DNA of 64,000 nucleotides. Source: Chrysogorgia sp. JL179-B06 (lineage: Eukaryota > Cnidaria > Anthozoa > Scleralcyonacea > Chrysogorgiidae). Below are positions 1-61,300 of this stretch, piece by piece. Positions within the stretch are counted from its first letter, which is position 1, and each line of letters starts with the position of its first letter. The position numbers and the translations under genes are program-made. Under the pieces are notes generated by a model that saw only the letters and a list, made by a program, of their open reading frames with translations, was not told the origin of the DNA and searched no databases. The stretch lies in the NCBI GenBank assembly GCA_035772405.1, contig JAYKKM010000147.1, positions 3,202,001 to 3,266,000 of the forward strand. Reading direction: 5' to 3'.

Positions 1-307
1 GCATTATCGGACTGCAGGCTTCAACTTTGATAATTATTATATTAAAATACTCATCTGATAATTGTTTATTATTATATTTTAACACCAAATATAGGGATGT
101 TAAGTCTTATCCTTTTCTTCTTGCCCTTTTTAGCCAAAGTTCTCAAAAGATTATTAAATGCCCAAACAATAGAAATCAAGGCAGCAATGGCACAAAAATG
201 CAAAGACAGGAGACATGCTCTGCAGGCAAGAAAAAACAAGTCAAAACATTTACCAATATTATGATAATTTAACTAATATATTCATAATAGTTTTGTATAG
301 TGTTGCC

Positions 308-592
308 TTAAAGTGCCACTAACCCCAAAAATGATAATGTTTTGTTTGAAAAGGCACTTAAAATTATGAATAATGGTGTTAACAATTCTTAAATATCTAT
401 TTAATAGTTCCTCGATATCTATATGCATCCACATGCAAAGTTTCAAGTAATACAGTAATAACACATATGACATATAACTGAATACCTCGAGAAGAAAAAT
501 AGATATTGAAGAACTGCCAATGCCATTCTTAATCATTTTAAGTGTCCTTTCAAACAAAATATTATCGTTTTAGGAGGTTAGTGGCAATTTAA
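308..592. mobile_element. Foldback MITE with TTAA ends
   Basis: Inverted arms of about 60 bp begin TTAAAGTGCCACTAACC and end GGTTAGTGGCAATTTAA. TTAA at both ends suggests a piggyBac-type target site. Other CACTTTAA-ended foldbacks occur in this window. Confidence 0.65.
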
Positions 593-750
593 TGTTGTTA
601 ATGTGTAAAGTCAAGTGTTTAATTTTAGTAATTTGAAGATACAACCATGTTTGCAAATTACTAGAACTAAAATGTTGATGATAGGCTACAAATTCTGGCC
701 TGTTTTTGCATATACAAATTGTTAGTGAATTTAGGTTATAATATTTCTGC

Positions 751-955
751 ATATATTAAATGTGACTTGCAGCTCGGTTATTTCAATATAGTAAATTGTT
801 TACTACTCAAGCTTTAACACAAACTCAGAAAAATGTTCTGAGCCCCAGACGGGAATTGAACCTGCAACCGTCATGATCTCCAGTTTAAAGCTTGTGTAGT
901 AAACAATTTACTATATTGAAATATCTAAGCTGCAAGTCATATTTAATATATATAT
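751..955. mobile_element. Foldback element carrying a tRNA-like B box
   Basis: Arms 751-816 and 889-953 are inverted copies around ATTTCAATATAGTAAATTG. The loop contains, on the minus strand, GGTTGCAGGTTCAATTCCC, a good pol III B box. Confidence 0.6.
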
Positions 956-1399
956 TCTGATAAAGATATACAGATATATTGGACTGCTGAATTGGCAGTA
1001 CATATGCTGCACGTACCAACTATTACACAATTAAACGTAGCCTTCGCTCTGCCATCTGGTAGCTCAATGTTTAGAGCGTCTAACCATAGATCAGAATGTT
1101 ACATTTTTCTGAGTTTGACAATTTACAACATTTCTCATTCTGCATATTTTATATCTATTTATTTGTTACTAAGTAATAACTGCAATTTCAAAAAAATTGT
1201 AAAATGGATAAATAAAGATCTGTTAATAAAGCTATTAATAATACTTTTTGCTTAATGTCAATTTTAGTTATATATGTAATCTTAAATCTCAAATGGTGAT
1301 AAATCAACTGAAGTCATTTGTAAATGACTACAGCTATTGTGATGTTTATTCTCCCATTGTAGATACAATATTAATTTACACACCCAGCTATGCACTGTG

Positions 1400-1850
1400 T
1401 AAAATAACTTAATTGGTGTACGTTTACTCCCCAAGTGTAAATTTACACCAACACCGTTGGTTGTGGTGTAAATTTACACCAAGTAGGTGTCACCATGGCT
1501 GCAAGGTAATTTACACCAATAAGGTGTAAAAAACTTATTTTAGTGTAAGTTTACACTCCAAGTGTAACTTTACACCAAGTTGGTGTCCACACAGCTGCAA
1601 GCTAATTTACACCAATAAGGTGTAAACAAACTTATCTTAGTGTAAGTTTACTCTCCAAGTGTAAATTTACACCAAGTTGGTGTCCACACAGCTGCAAGCT
1701 ATTTACACTGATTTTGGTGTAAGTTTACACTGTTACCACGTTAAGTTACACCAGTGTCGGTGTAAGTTTACACCTTTTTGGTGTCCACACAGCTGCAAGA
1801 TTTACACCGATTTTGGTGTTGTGGTAACACCCCCAGATTTACAGTGCATG
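1400..1850. repeat. Tandem array, about 95-100-bp units of nested palindromes
   Basis: About four units, each with GGTGTCCACACAGCTGCAAG (three near-exact copies at about 1583, 1678 and 1779; a diverged one at 1487) plus GTGTAAATTTACAC palindromes. Every unit can fold on itself. Confidence 0.75.
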
Positions 1851-2147
1851 CCTGTGAAGAAAAACTAAAACGAACAACTAGTATACTAGCTGATCTTAAG
1901 TGTGCGATTTTACTGCAAACTACATGGTTAAATATGAGCCGGCGACGTGTATCTGGTACATAATGCAAAAAAGTTCATTCAATCTTGTCAGCAGTCCATC
2001 TTGGTCTTGAATTTGGTAGTCTATCTCGTTTGAAAATTGGTGGTCTATCTCGATCAAAAATTAAATGTTTATTCGTCTGTTCATTATTGTCGTGTATTAT
2101 GTGTATTCTTATAGTTTGTTTTTTCTGATTGCCTTTACTCCAATTAG

Positions 2148-51255
<49,108 letters not shown>

Positions 51256-51498
51256 ATGTTGCATTTTAATGTTGTATACACTTTTGTTTGCTGCTGTTGG
51301 TTGTAAATGATTTGTAAATGTTCTGTAGATTATTTTTAATTGTGTCGAAAAAATAGCATTACTATTTTTTCTAACTTTAACTAACTTTGTTGTTAGTCTT
51401 AATAATATTTTCTGGCTTTTGTAAGTAATTATATATGTATACATATTTTATGTAAAGTATTTATTATACAGCGTCATCAAGAGCCGTAGATTATGTTA

Positions 51499-51504
51499 AT
51501 TAAA
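51499..51504 (+). terminator. Possible polyadenylation signal (ATTAAA)
   Basis: ATTAAA lies about 245 bp past the stop, the first variant hexamer I would pick in an AT-rich trailer. In such base composition a chance match is likely. Confidence 0.25.
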
Positions 51505-51589
51505 GCATTCTCGGTTAAAATGAAATCTATCTCTAAATTTTTTTGGTATAGAAATATTAACGATACTTTGTGAAATGCAAATCATTACT

Positions 51590-52065
51590 TAAAGTGCCTA
51601 TGAAATGATAATTAAGTTTGTCTTATATAAATGAATTGCTAAAATGATGAGGAATGGTTATTTAGTGCTCTTTGATATCTCAAGTCGTTCCCGAGATATT
51701 TAGACTTTTGCAGTGATATGCAAATCAAGTAGACTATGACTCGATGTTTCTACATTTTTAGAAAATTAAGAAATTAGAAATAGTAAAATATAATTTGGGA
51801 TCGCTATTCCAGTGTAATGATGATAGGTGTCACGAAGTGTCGTACTGTGCAAAGTTTCACAAATAATCAGAAAGATATACTTGATTCTCTAAAAATGTAG
51901 AAACATCTTGACGTCATATTGTTATCTCTCATTTGCATATCACAAAAGTCTAAATATCTCAAGAACGACGTGAGATACGAAAGAACACCATATCACCATT
52001 CTTGCTAATTTTCGGAGTTCATTAAAAAAAGATAAACTTAATTTTCATTTCATAGACACTTTAAA
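51590..52065. mobile_element. Long foldback MITE
   Basis: AAAGTGCCTATGAAATGATA at 51592 and CATTTCATAGACACTTT at 52046 are the ends; arms extend through CTAAATATCTC...GAACGAC and TTTCTACATTTTTAGA over about 170 bp each. Confidence 0.75.
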
Positions 52066-52264
52066 TTTGTAGCTTGAAATTTGTGGCATAATCACCAACT
52101 TTGCACAGACCACCATCACATGCAATATCACTATCAAATTCTGAGTGTTCTCCCTCCTCAATGATGTCCTCAGTGATACTCCAAGACCTTTTTAAGTACT
52201 CGTCTCTGTCCCCAGTATTTGCAACACAAGCCTATTAAAACGATTATGTTATTATATAAAAAAT

Positions 52265-52740
52265 AGTGTGCTGCATAGGAAGTATAAAAATACGAATCAG
52301 AAACACTAAAAGGTTGGTGTTCTGCCAAAACCGATAATAAGAAGTTTAACGACTCGAGCGAAGGCCTTCACTCCGTAACGAAGGCCCGCCACTCCCTGAC
52401 GTAGGCCTGTCACTCCCCGACGAAGACCCATCACAGCTCCGTGACGAACCCTTCCTTCACTCCCTGTCGAAAACCCGTCACTCTCTGACTATACGTCAGA
52501 GAGTGACGGGTTTTCGACAGGGAGTGAAGTTGCTTGAAAGGTCTACACCTTTCACTCCCTGACGAAGGCCTGTCAGCTTCGTGACGAAGGCCTGCAGTCA
52601 CTCCCTGACGAAGGCCTGCAGTCACTCCCTGACGAAGGCCCTTCACTACCTGACTAAGCAACTTCACTCCGTAACGGGCCTTCACTCTCTGACGAAGGCC
52701 CTTCACTCTCTAACGAGAGTCTTCACTCCGTTGCTCCCAG
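52265..52740. repeat. CTCCCTGACGAAGGCC array with an embedded hairpin
   Basis: About ten irregular copies of CACTCCCTGACGAAGGCCTG. A perfect 30-bp-arm hairpin at about 52460-52528 is built from CACTCCCTGTCGAAAACCCG and its complement. The left flank (52290-52365) is the usual GAAGGCC-family end, so the array is derived from it. Confidence 0.8.
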
Positions 52741-53154
52741 CGTACGCTATTGGTCGAAATATGGCGTCGCTCCCAGCGTACCTATTAGTCGAAATAGTTT
52801 TAGCAGGCACCCAATGAATTGGGCTGTGGGACGTATCCGCAACGCCATTGTTATTCATAGGATTTGTGATAGATAAATGAATCCCTACGCCGAGAACAAA
52901 GGAAACTGACTCCACTATTAAATAAGCGCATGAATTAGCCCCGGTAACAATTATTTCACCAATAACAACAATAATACTCACATCAAAATTTCAGCTGATC
53001 TGAAGTACGCCGTTGTTCAAGCTATTATAGCTACAGTGTATACAGCTCAGATGTGTCACTTCCCTAGCAGCTATCTTGACAACATTTATATTGTGGTTTG
53101 ACGTCAAATACGTTTCAGAAATTACTCTTATTTGCTGTGGAATTTATATACATC

Positions 53155-53240
53155 AATGAATTCAGTAAGTTACAATTTAATACATCATTCAATGTTTTAG
53201 TAAGTAACAATTTAATACATCATTCAATGTTTTAGTAAGT
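53155..53240. repeat. Short direct duplication
   Basis: AGTAAGTTACAATTTAATAC and the following CATCATTCAATGTTTT occur twice in a row, 43 bp apart. Confidence 0.85.
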
Positions 53241-53382
53241 TGGGGTAAACGAGGAGTGTGTTGATGGTTTTTTCGGTTGATTCCCTTGCTATAAATAATT
53301 CGTTCAGTTTTGACAAAGTTGCTGTGAATTGGTCGTCATGCACCACTTGCACCAACGGCTACTTAAAACATAACCCTAACCC

Positions 53383-53588
53383 TAAAGCCCGGTTTCCATA
53401 TGATCGCAACGATCGCAGAAATAAAGAGTGCTGCGATCATTGCGATCATATGGACCATAAACCTGGCGATCGTTGCGATCGCGGAGATAGAAAAATTTCT
53501 ATCTCTGCGATCGTTGCCCGATTTCTATATGAATACAACGAGTCGACGATCGCTGCGATCGTTGCGATCATATGGAAACCGGGCTTCA
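53383..53588. mobile_element. CGATCG-rich palindromic MITE
   Basis: AAGCCCGGTTTCCATATGAT at the left and ATCATATGGAAACCGGGCTT at the right are exact inverses. Inside, GCGATCGTTGCGATC recurs, with an inner hairpin AGATAGAAAAATTTCTATCT. Confidence 0.8.
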
Positions 53589-54043
53589 CTAACCTCTATA
53601 AATTTTACTAGTCTATGCGACGGCATTTTGGGAATTATTATGGTATGCGACTTTTTAATTCGTAACAGAATTAAACTCAATCCGGTAGATCATGTAAATT
53701 ATGTCAATATTCCCAAGCGAAGACTAATTTTAATGACACCAGGATATTAAAAAACGGATTCACACCGCACATCAGTCCAGCTCAAGCAAAATTCTAATTG
53801 TCTTCTAATTGCCACTGAATGGGGTGTCAAGGTTGCATAATTGAAGAGAACAAAGTACCATATTAAAGATGTTTATTCATAGTGATCCTCTGACATGCTG
53901 TTTATACATGATATCGGAATCAGAGTTTCACTCCGGTAGGAAATCATTGCGCTTCTGTTGAAATCTCTATCTGTTTGCATGATACCGCGGTACGAGATGT
54001 TCGTTTCGGAATGAGTTCATCCCGGTTCTCATTCCGGAATGAA

Positions 54044-54208
54044 ATTAAAGGCAGTATCATTGTAAAGGCAGTATCATTGTAAAGGCAGTATCATTGTAAA
54101 GGCAGTATCATTGTAAAGGCAGTATCATTGTAAACGCAGTATCATTGTAAAGGCAGTATCATTGTAAAGGCAGTATCATTGTAAAGGCAGTATCATTGTA
54201 AAGGCACT
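54044..54208. repeat. 17-bp tandem repeat, nine to ten units
   Basis: AAAGGCAGTATCATTGT repeated head to tail; one unit has AAACGCAG. Three reversed copies at 54592-54645 face it. Confidence 0.95.
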
Positions 54209-54389
54209 ATGTGGGCCACAAATAAACAATATGCTCTCCAAAAGTCATATTATTGCCTCATATACACACTATTTTGACAGTGCACCAACTTTTTATAGAA
54301 TTTTAAATTTGTCATTGATATAGATTCCTGATAAACGGTCAAACCATTTATATAATTCCAGAACGAAATCTCGTACCGCCTTTATAATA

Positions 54390-54605
54390 AAGTAGAGTGC
54401 TGCAGCGTGGGCAGTGTTTTGGATATATAGTAAAGTGAAAAGGTGCAGTGGAACTGCCGATAATTTAGGAACGAAATACTGAGTTTCGAGCGGAACCCTT
54501 CATCAGAGTAAGACGTGCAGATGAAGGGCTCCGCTCGAAACGTCAGTATTTCGTTCCTAAAATTCTAACGGCAGTTCACCACCTTTTCGCCTTTACAATC
54601 AATGA
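54390..54605. mobile_element. Foldback with GGGCTCCGCTCGAAACG arms
   Basis: AGTAAAGTGAAAAGGTG...ACTGCC at the left and GGCAGTTCACCACCTTTTCG at the right. Same family as 44430. Lies between the mirrored 17-bp arrays. Confidence 0.65.
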
Positions 54606-54744
54606 TACTGCCTTTACAATGATACTGCCTTTACAATGATACTGACATTTGCGCCCGAGCAAAGTGAGGGTGCAAATGTTACTACAAGGGCCAAAAATAA
54701 ACAATATGACCCGACAAAAGTCGTGTTATTATCATTATACAACG

Positions 54745-54915
54745 AAAAATAATTATGAAATTCACCATTAATTGGGTTAAAGATGCAGACTGCAGTTCAG
54801 TATAAGATCAATGATAAGCAGGGCTGCAAACGTATTTGCGTCGTTATCAGACCGCCACTTTAATTGAGTGTTTTCAAGAGGGCGGTTTGACGTTTGGCCT
54901 CGTATATTGCTGATA
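54745..54915. repeat. Dispersed repeat, copy B of 26080
   Basis: Direct, diverged copy sharing GATAAGCAGGGCTGCA and TTTTCAAGAGGGCGGTTTGA. Confidence 0.65.
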
Positions 54916-54939
54916 ATGAGGTTTAAGAGCGAAAGCCAC

Positions 54940-55055
54940 TTACTGATGCCCTCAAAACATTAGACTTCCTACACACTATATTTTGGCCGTACACCAACAT
55001 TTTTGATCGGTTTTCTATTTGTATTTCTATACACTGCCTACGTAACACAACATGA
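54940..55055. repeat. Fragment of the GAAGGGC family
   Basis: CATTAGACTTCCTACACACT, ATTTTGGCCGTACACCAAC, CACTGCCTACGTAACACAAC. A related scrap lies at 55675-55770. Confidence 0.5.
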
Positions 55056-55874
55056 CGTTTATATCATAGGAATGTTAACATTAAGTTTTTTTCATTTTTG
55101 TTGAATATTTCTTTCTTTCTTAATTTTCGACTTATATTTCTTCACTGCCAACGGAGTACAAATATCATTAATCTATAACATTTTTGGATGGACGCAACAT
55201 GAGTCAATGGCTCATGCATAATTGGTTATAAAATTGTTCTTTTCGCGAGAGCCACTATAATATGTTGTCTCTCAACCAAACGTTACCGAATACAGCCGTC
55301 GTCTATATACACATGTGCAAGTTTAACGGCAAGACCAAACCAAAACAAAACTAACAGGTGACACAATTAACGCGATTAACCATAGCAACAAGAACGTGTG
55401 TATACACAGTACTAAAAATACATGAACGTGATGTGTACACAGTACTGAAAATGCATCTAGATACAAGTTTCTCTTGACTATACATATGCAGCTTCTACTT
55501 ATTCAAAGTGTGTATGTCAGTTTGATAATGTTGACAATGGCTATATATAGTTTTTCTGAAGGTACTTACGTTTGCCTTCACTCACGTACAGAACCATGCT
55601 TATGGGAACAGTGCGACTGTTCCAGTTCTGTCTGTTCCAATATAACTTCATTGAGTGATCTAAACTGAGTGCATGTTGTGCTGCGTATATAGCTAGTGTA
55701 GAAATACAGTACATTGAAAGGCCTTTGGCGTCGCTGTAAATGTTAGACCTCCTACACACTATTTTGGCATGAGTTATGAGTACATCGTAACATCGTGAAT
55801 AATGTTTTTATACTAATTAATACCACTTGAACGTAGGGCTGACGAAATTGCCACACATATCCACTCAAGCTTGA

Positions 55875-55930
55875 GAATCAATGTTTGAATAAACCGTTGT
55901 ATTTTCGAATACAACATTGATTCTCACCTT
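55875..55930. repeat. Short hairpin
   Basis: TGAGAATCAATGTTTGAATA is mirrored by GAATACAACATTGATTCTCA. Confidence 0.65.
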
Positions 55931-57079
55931 TGAATAGAACGTCATTGTCAGAACACCAAGCCGCTGTAATTTCGGTAACTACAATTAAGACTCTTGTCAG
56001 TAAATATTCAGGCTATCCTTTTGCGGTTCGAATTCTTCGGGAAGAGTGGGATGGCATGAAGTCATGCTGTGCATTGATGCTGTTTTGGGAATGCAGTCAG
56101 TGCACAGAAATACAAACAAACTCTGTCACCAAAAATTTATTTTCAATTCTTCAGAGTCAATTGTGCATATACTTAATTGTGCACTTAATACACTTAATTG
56201 TGCATACATTTAATTGATGTGAGACACTAGGCGATCTTTGGAACTTGGCGGGTTACGGTCTGCAGTCTTTTGATCTATATGAACACAACATGGCTATCAT
56301 ATTATATTATAAATCATATTATAAATTTCTATATTTTATCGAAAAATATAGACTGCCACACGATGTTTCCTAAAATTCAAACTCGCTTGAACTCCATGGA
56401 CTTGTTGCAGTGCATAGACGTGATAAAAAATGAACGCCTTGCTCTACACAACATGCACTCTATTAAACACTGAGGCTAACGGTAGTTGTACGTGCATGGG
56501 CAATCTCGTTCCCAGAGCCTTCGCCGCGCCACGCAAACGGAGGCTCTGGGATAAATCGGATAATCCATCGCCAGAGGGCCGGAAAACAGGGCGTCGATTG
56601 AAAAGAGCATGCGCAAGAAATAGACCGAGCGTAGTTTCTGGGACGTGAGAACTATCTGTGCTATTTCGAGTTCTTCGGCAAGAATCCTAGCAAGACTCTT
56701 CCCTAGACACGTTAATAACTCTCGAGGTCTCTTCAGAGGTGGAAAAAAATTGTTGTCTGGTGTTTAAATTAGCAACCAATTTGGATTTGGGACAGAAAAG
56801 AATATGAATTTCGAATTTATGTAACTCGCGGCAATGAAATCAAAAAGGTATTAATATAAAATACACGAAGAAAATGTTTATCGAGGTGTTGGCTGATTGT
56901 TGAAAACTTCAAACATATAAAAAGACTTGACAGCACAAAAGTTAACGGTAACATATTTTTATAAACATAAATACACAAAAGAAATGTTTATCGAGTGTGT
57001 TGGCTGATAGAGTGATTGTTGAAACTTCAAACAATATAACATGAGCCTGAAATAACTATGGCGCGCCAAACGGGACAAT

Positions 57080-57300
57080 AATGACTTATTGGCAGAAATA
57101 TAATACTTGTTGAAATATATAAAACTATTTACATAAATATAATACTTTGTTGAAATATATAAAACTTATTTACATAAATATAATACTTGTTGAAATATAT
57201 AATACTATATTGGCAGAAATATAATACTTGTTGAAATATACTAAAACTTATTTACATAAATATAATACTAGTAATCCTTGAAAAATAGTACTTTCTACAA
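57080..57300. repeat. TTGTTGAAATATAT tandem repeat
   Basis: AAATATAATACTTGTTGAAA and TATTTACATAAATATAATAC alternate irregularly about five times. Confidence 0.8.
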
Positions 57301-58369
57301 AAATATATAGTACTTCGAAAATATAATACTTACATAAAAATAATACTTCCGTAAAAAAAATAATACATCCTAATATATAAACCGATCGCGGGACGCAGAA
57401 AATCGCGGGCGCAAATTTTAACCGCTGACCATAATAATAATCTTCGAAGTTCGAACTCGAAGCTAAATCCAGGTTTCATTATGGCGGAACAGTCTATAAT
57501 ACTTGGCAGTGCCATTACATGACAATACCCTCATGAGAAGACCCCAAATGCCACGAAGAGCGCCCCACCATGTATGGTATATATGTCCCTTATATGATTT
57601 TGCTCGTGTGTAATACGACCTCTCGATTATATAGATAGACGAAAGCATTGTCGTTTGATCAAAGTCAAATTGGAATAACTACATGTATCTCCGGCTTTCA
57701 AATTCATATAAAGGTTGACGAGTTCAACTTCGAGAATGGGTTCAGAAACGACGATACGCGCTCTCAAATTCCAAACAACTCGCTACAAAACTACAAGATT
57801 CCGCACGTACGCTGTAGGCTGTCGCTCACGCGGTCTTTAATTTTAATACATTTATGAAAGCTTGAGGAATGAGGAGAATTAAATCAACGCAAGCTGATTG
57901 CCATATAGCCCATACTTTAGTAAACCTTACTGCAGATACATACCAATAGTGAAAGGCTAGTTTCCACGTGCGGTCTGACTGCATCTTTATAATTAGTGTA
58001 TATCAGTGTATGTATATTTTTAATTATGAATATTGTGAAGCGAGACAAAAATTTAGCACTCAGCATATTAGTGCACAATCCAGGCAGGAGCTCGAGACTG
58101 TCTAGTGACAACTGGCTATTAAGCACTACACTACTGACCAAAACGTGTCAGAAGTTGTTCTCTTCCCCGAAATAGGATTATTATTAATATTGATCTTTAG
58201 ATATTTGATCTGTTGATGCATTGAAAGTATTTAGTATCACAAGCGTTGAAATTTGAAAACAACGTGGTTATTCCAAGACATAGTATATGTTTTCAATAAA
58301 TGATGAACTCTTCGATTCTGTATTTCCATTTCATTTTCCCACGCATCGTTTAAAATTTAACTAATATAA

Positions 58370-61300
58370 CAAAAAATTCAGTTAATTTTGGGTTAAATAT
58401 TTTCCCACTTTAATTTGCAAAAAATGGGCTCATAATATAACAGAATATGCTAGGCAGAATTCACATCGCAACATGTTTCTACTCCGTATTTTTCTTTGAT
58501 TCTTCCACCAACGTTATATCATGGCGAAAGAATTTTCATACCAAAATTTCAGTCAATTTGGTAAATATTTCCTACATTTGCAAAAATGGGCTCATCTGGG
58601 CTTCCAAAAAAATGAGAATTAATTCTGCCTTACTGTAGCTAGCACTGTTAGACCTAGATGAGCCCACTTTGCAGGAAATAATTTAACTAAAATTGACTGC
58701 AATTTTCGTGTGATGTTTCTTTGCCGAGGTTATAATGATGGTAGCAAATTGTCGAAAGAAAATACATATTCGATCGAATCAGAATTCTGCCTAGCATCTT
58801 CTGTTATACAGACTGTCAGCCCAAGATGAGCCAACTTTGCAAATATGTAGGAAAAACATTTAACGAAATTGACTGAAATTTTGGTGATGATGCCGTTTCT
58901 TTCGCCAAGTGTATAACTATGGTAATAAAATAATGCGTTTAGAAATATTCTATTATATTGTTACACATAGATAGCCATCCCTTTATAACTTGGGAAAAAG
59001 CAAACATAACCAAAATTTCAGTCAATTTGGTTAAAATATTTCTTACTTTTGTAAAGCAGGGTCATCTCATTGGCAGCAGGCTACTAGGCAGATTCTCATC
59101 GCATTGTTCGACTAGTGTATTTTTCTTTAATTTGGAAATTTCTACCGTCACTATAACTTGGAAAAGAAACATCATACCAAAATTTCAGTTAATTTGGTTA
59201 AATATTTCTTACGTTTGTAAATGGGTCCTCATTAATTTGGGCTAACAGGCTGTGGGTAAAATTCTGATCGCTCCAGTTCAACTTTGTATTTTCATTTGAA
59301 ATGTCGAGTGCGTCGCGTTATTTACTTGGCTAAAGGTACATCATACATCAAGTCAATTTGGTTAAATATTTCTTACTTTTGTAAAGCGGGGTCATCTTGG
59401 GCTGACATGTAACAAGATAAGAGAATATGTTAGGCAGAATTGTGATCGCATTGTTCGAATCTGTATTTTCTTTTGAAATTTCTACCATCCTTATAACTTG
59501 GCAAAAGAAACATCATACCAAAATTTTAGTCAATTTGGTTAAATATTTATTACTTAATTTTGTAAATGGGTTCTCATTTTGGGCTAACAGGCTGTGTATG
59601 TGTAACAGTGATAACAGAATATGCTAGGCAAAATTCTGATCGCAACAGATTTCAACTTTGTATTTCCTTTTGAAATTTTCGAGCGTCGTATATTACTTGG
59701 CTAAAGGGTACATCATACCAAAATTTCAGTCGATTTTTGCTAAATATTTCCTAATTTTTGTTATGCTGTTTCCTTTTCAGCCCACATGGCAGCCTAATTG
59801 TCTACACTACAGTATCATGCAGTAAATGTATACAACAATCATCTAGTATAAATAAAGGTGGTTAGTTCGGTTTTGTGCGCAAAGTTTGTATCTAAAGACG
59901 CAATTAAACGTATTTAGCTCATGTTTTACCAGTTGTTAAAATGATATTGTGCAGGTTTTGCCACATACAGGGACGATAAAACCCGCAAGGGAGACTAATT
60001 TAGTCTCCCATTTCACGGAAGGGAGACTAAATAGTCTCCCAATTAATCTTTTAAAGAATATATAAGAAGCCTAGATAAGATATTTAATTTCATTTTTGCA
60101 GTTAGACCATAGTTTTAAATCATCTAACTTTATATATAGCTTCATTACCAAAAATTTCAGTCAATTTGGTTACAATATTTCCTATATTTTGCAAATTAGG
60201 CTCATCTTGGGCTTTCAGCCTAGACTATATGTGTAGGCAGTATAATAGAATATGCTAAGCAGAATTCTGATCGCACAGTTCGATCAATTCAGTATTTTGT
60301 TTCGTAAATTTCTACCAGCGTTATAACGTTGGCAAAAGAAACATCATTCCAAAATTAAGTCAATTTGGTTAAATATTTCCTATATTTCCAAATTGGGGCT
60401 CATCTTGGGCTGACAGCCTATATCTATGTGTAACAATATAAGAGAATATGTTTAGGCAGAATTCTGATCGCATTGTTCGAAATCTGTATTTTCTTTTGAA
60501 ATTTCTACCAGCCTTATAACTTGGCAAAAGAAACATCATACCAAAATTTCAGTCAATTTGGTTAAATATTTATTACTTAATGTATAACAGTGATAACAGA
60601 ATATGCTAGGCACAAAATTCTCAGATCGCACAGTTCAACATTGTTGTATTTCCCTTTTGAAATTTCGAGCGTCCCCCCGTTATTACTTGGCTAAAGGTAC
60701 ATCATACCAAAAAATTTCAGTCGATTTGGCTAAATATTTTCCTAATTTTGTTACGTGCGGTTTCCTTTTCAGAGCCCATAGCTATATTGGTCTACAACAC
60801 TACCAGTAATGCAGTAAATGTATATAAAACAATCATCTAGTAAAAAAAATAAAGGTGTTAGTTCAGTTTTGAGCGCACAGATTGATCTAGACGCATTAAA
60901 CGTATTTAGTCATGTTTTTTACCAGTTGTTAAAATGTTTTGTGCAGGTTTTGCCACAGCGACACTGGGACGAAAACCGCAAGGAGACTAATTAGTCTCCA
61001 TTTCACGGAAGGGAGACAAAATAGTCTCCCATTACATCTTTTAAAGAATATATAAGAGCCTAGCTAAGATATTTAATTTCATTTTACAGTTAGACATAGT
61101 TTTAAATCTTCTAACTTTATATATAGCTTCATTACCAAAATTTCAGTCAATTTGGTTAAATATTTCCTACATTTGCAAAGTGGGCTCATCTTGGGCAGCA
61201 GGCTGTCAAAATGTAACAGCCAGTTGCTAGGCAGAATTGTGATCGCATTGTTCGACTCTGTATTTTCTTTTGAAATTTCTATCATCCTTATAACTTGGCA

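Larger units (their letters stand above)
1..2147. other. Upstream intron or flank without exons
   Basis: No dynein-like exon was found here. The stretch holds two foldback elements, tRNA-derived debris at about 1050-1110 (an A-box-like TGGTAGCTCAATG) and an array of GGTGTAAA/TTTACACC palindromes. Because exon 1 of the window begins at the end of AAA2, this is presumably intron. Confidence 0.6.
51256..58370. other. Intergenic repeats downstream of the dynein gene
   Basis: No gene recognised on either strand. Open frames of 60-120 codons here lack a known domain and overlap repeats. The most gene-like one, 55930-56217, has Cys-x2-Cys and looks faintly transposase-like but is not convincing. 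Confidence 0.5.

Noticed and set aside
53258..53750. Open frames with repeated CDHCDH / RSLRSL
   Set aside because: Translations of the CGATCG palindromic element.
55474..55668. Small Cys-rich protein after a hydrophobic start
   Set aside because: The hydrophobic N-terminus looks like a signal peptide, but there is no splice or promoter support and it overlaps repeat debris.
55930..56217. Possible transposase-like small protein with Cys-x2-Cys
   Set aside because: Similarity is too faint, there is no second motif, and the tail is low-complexity.
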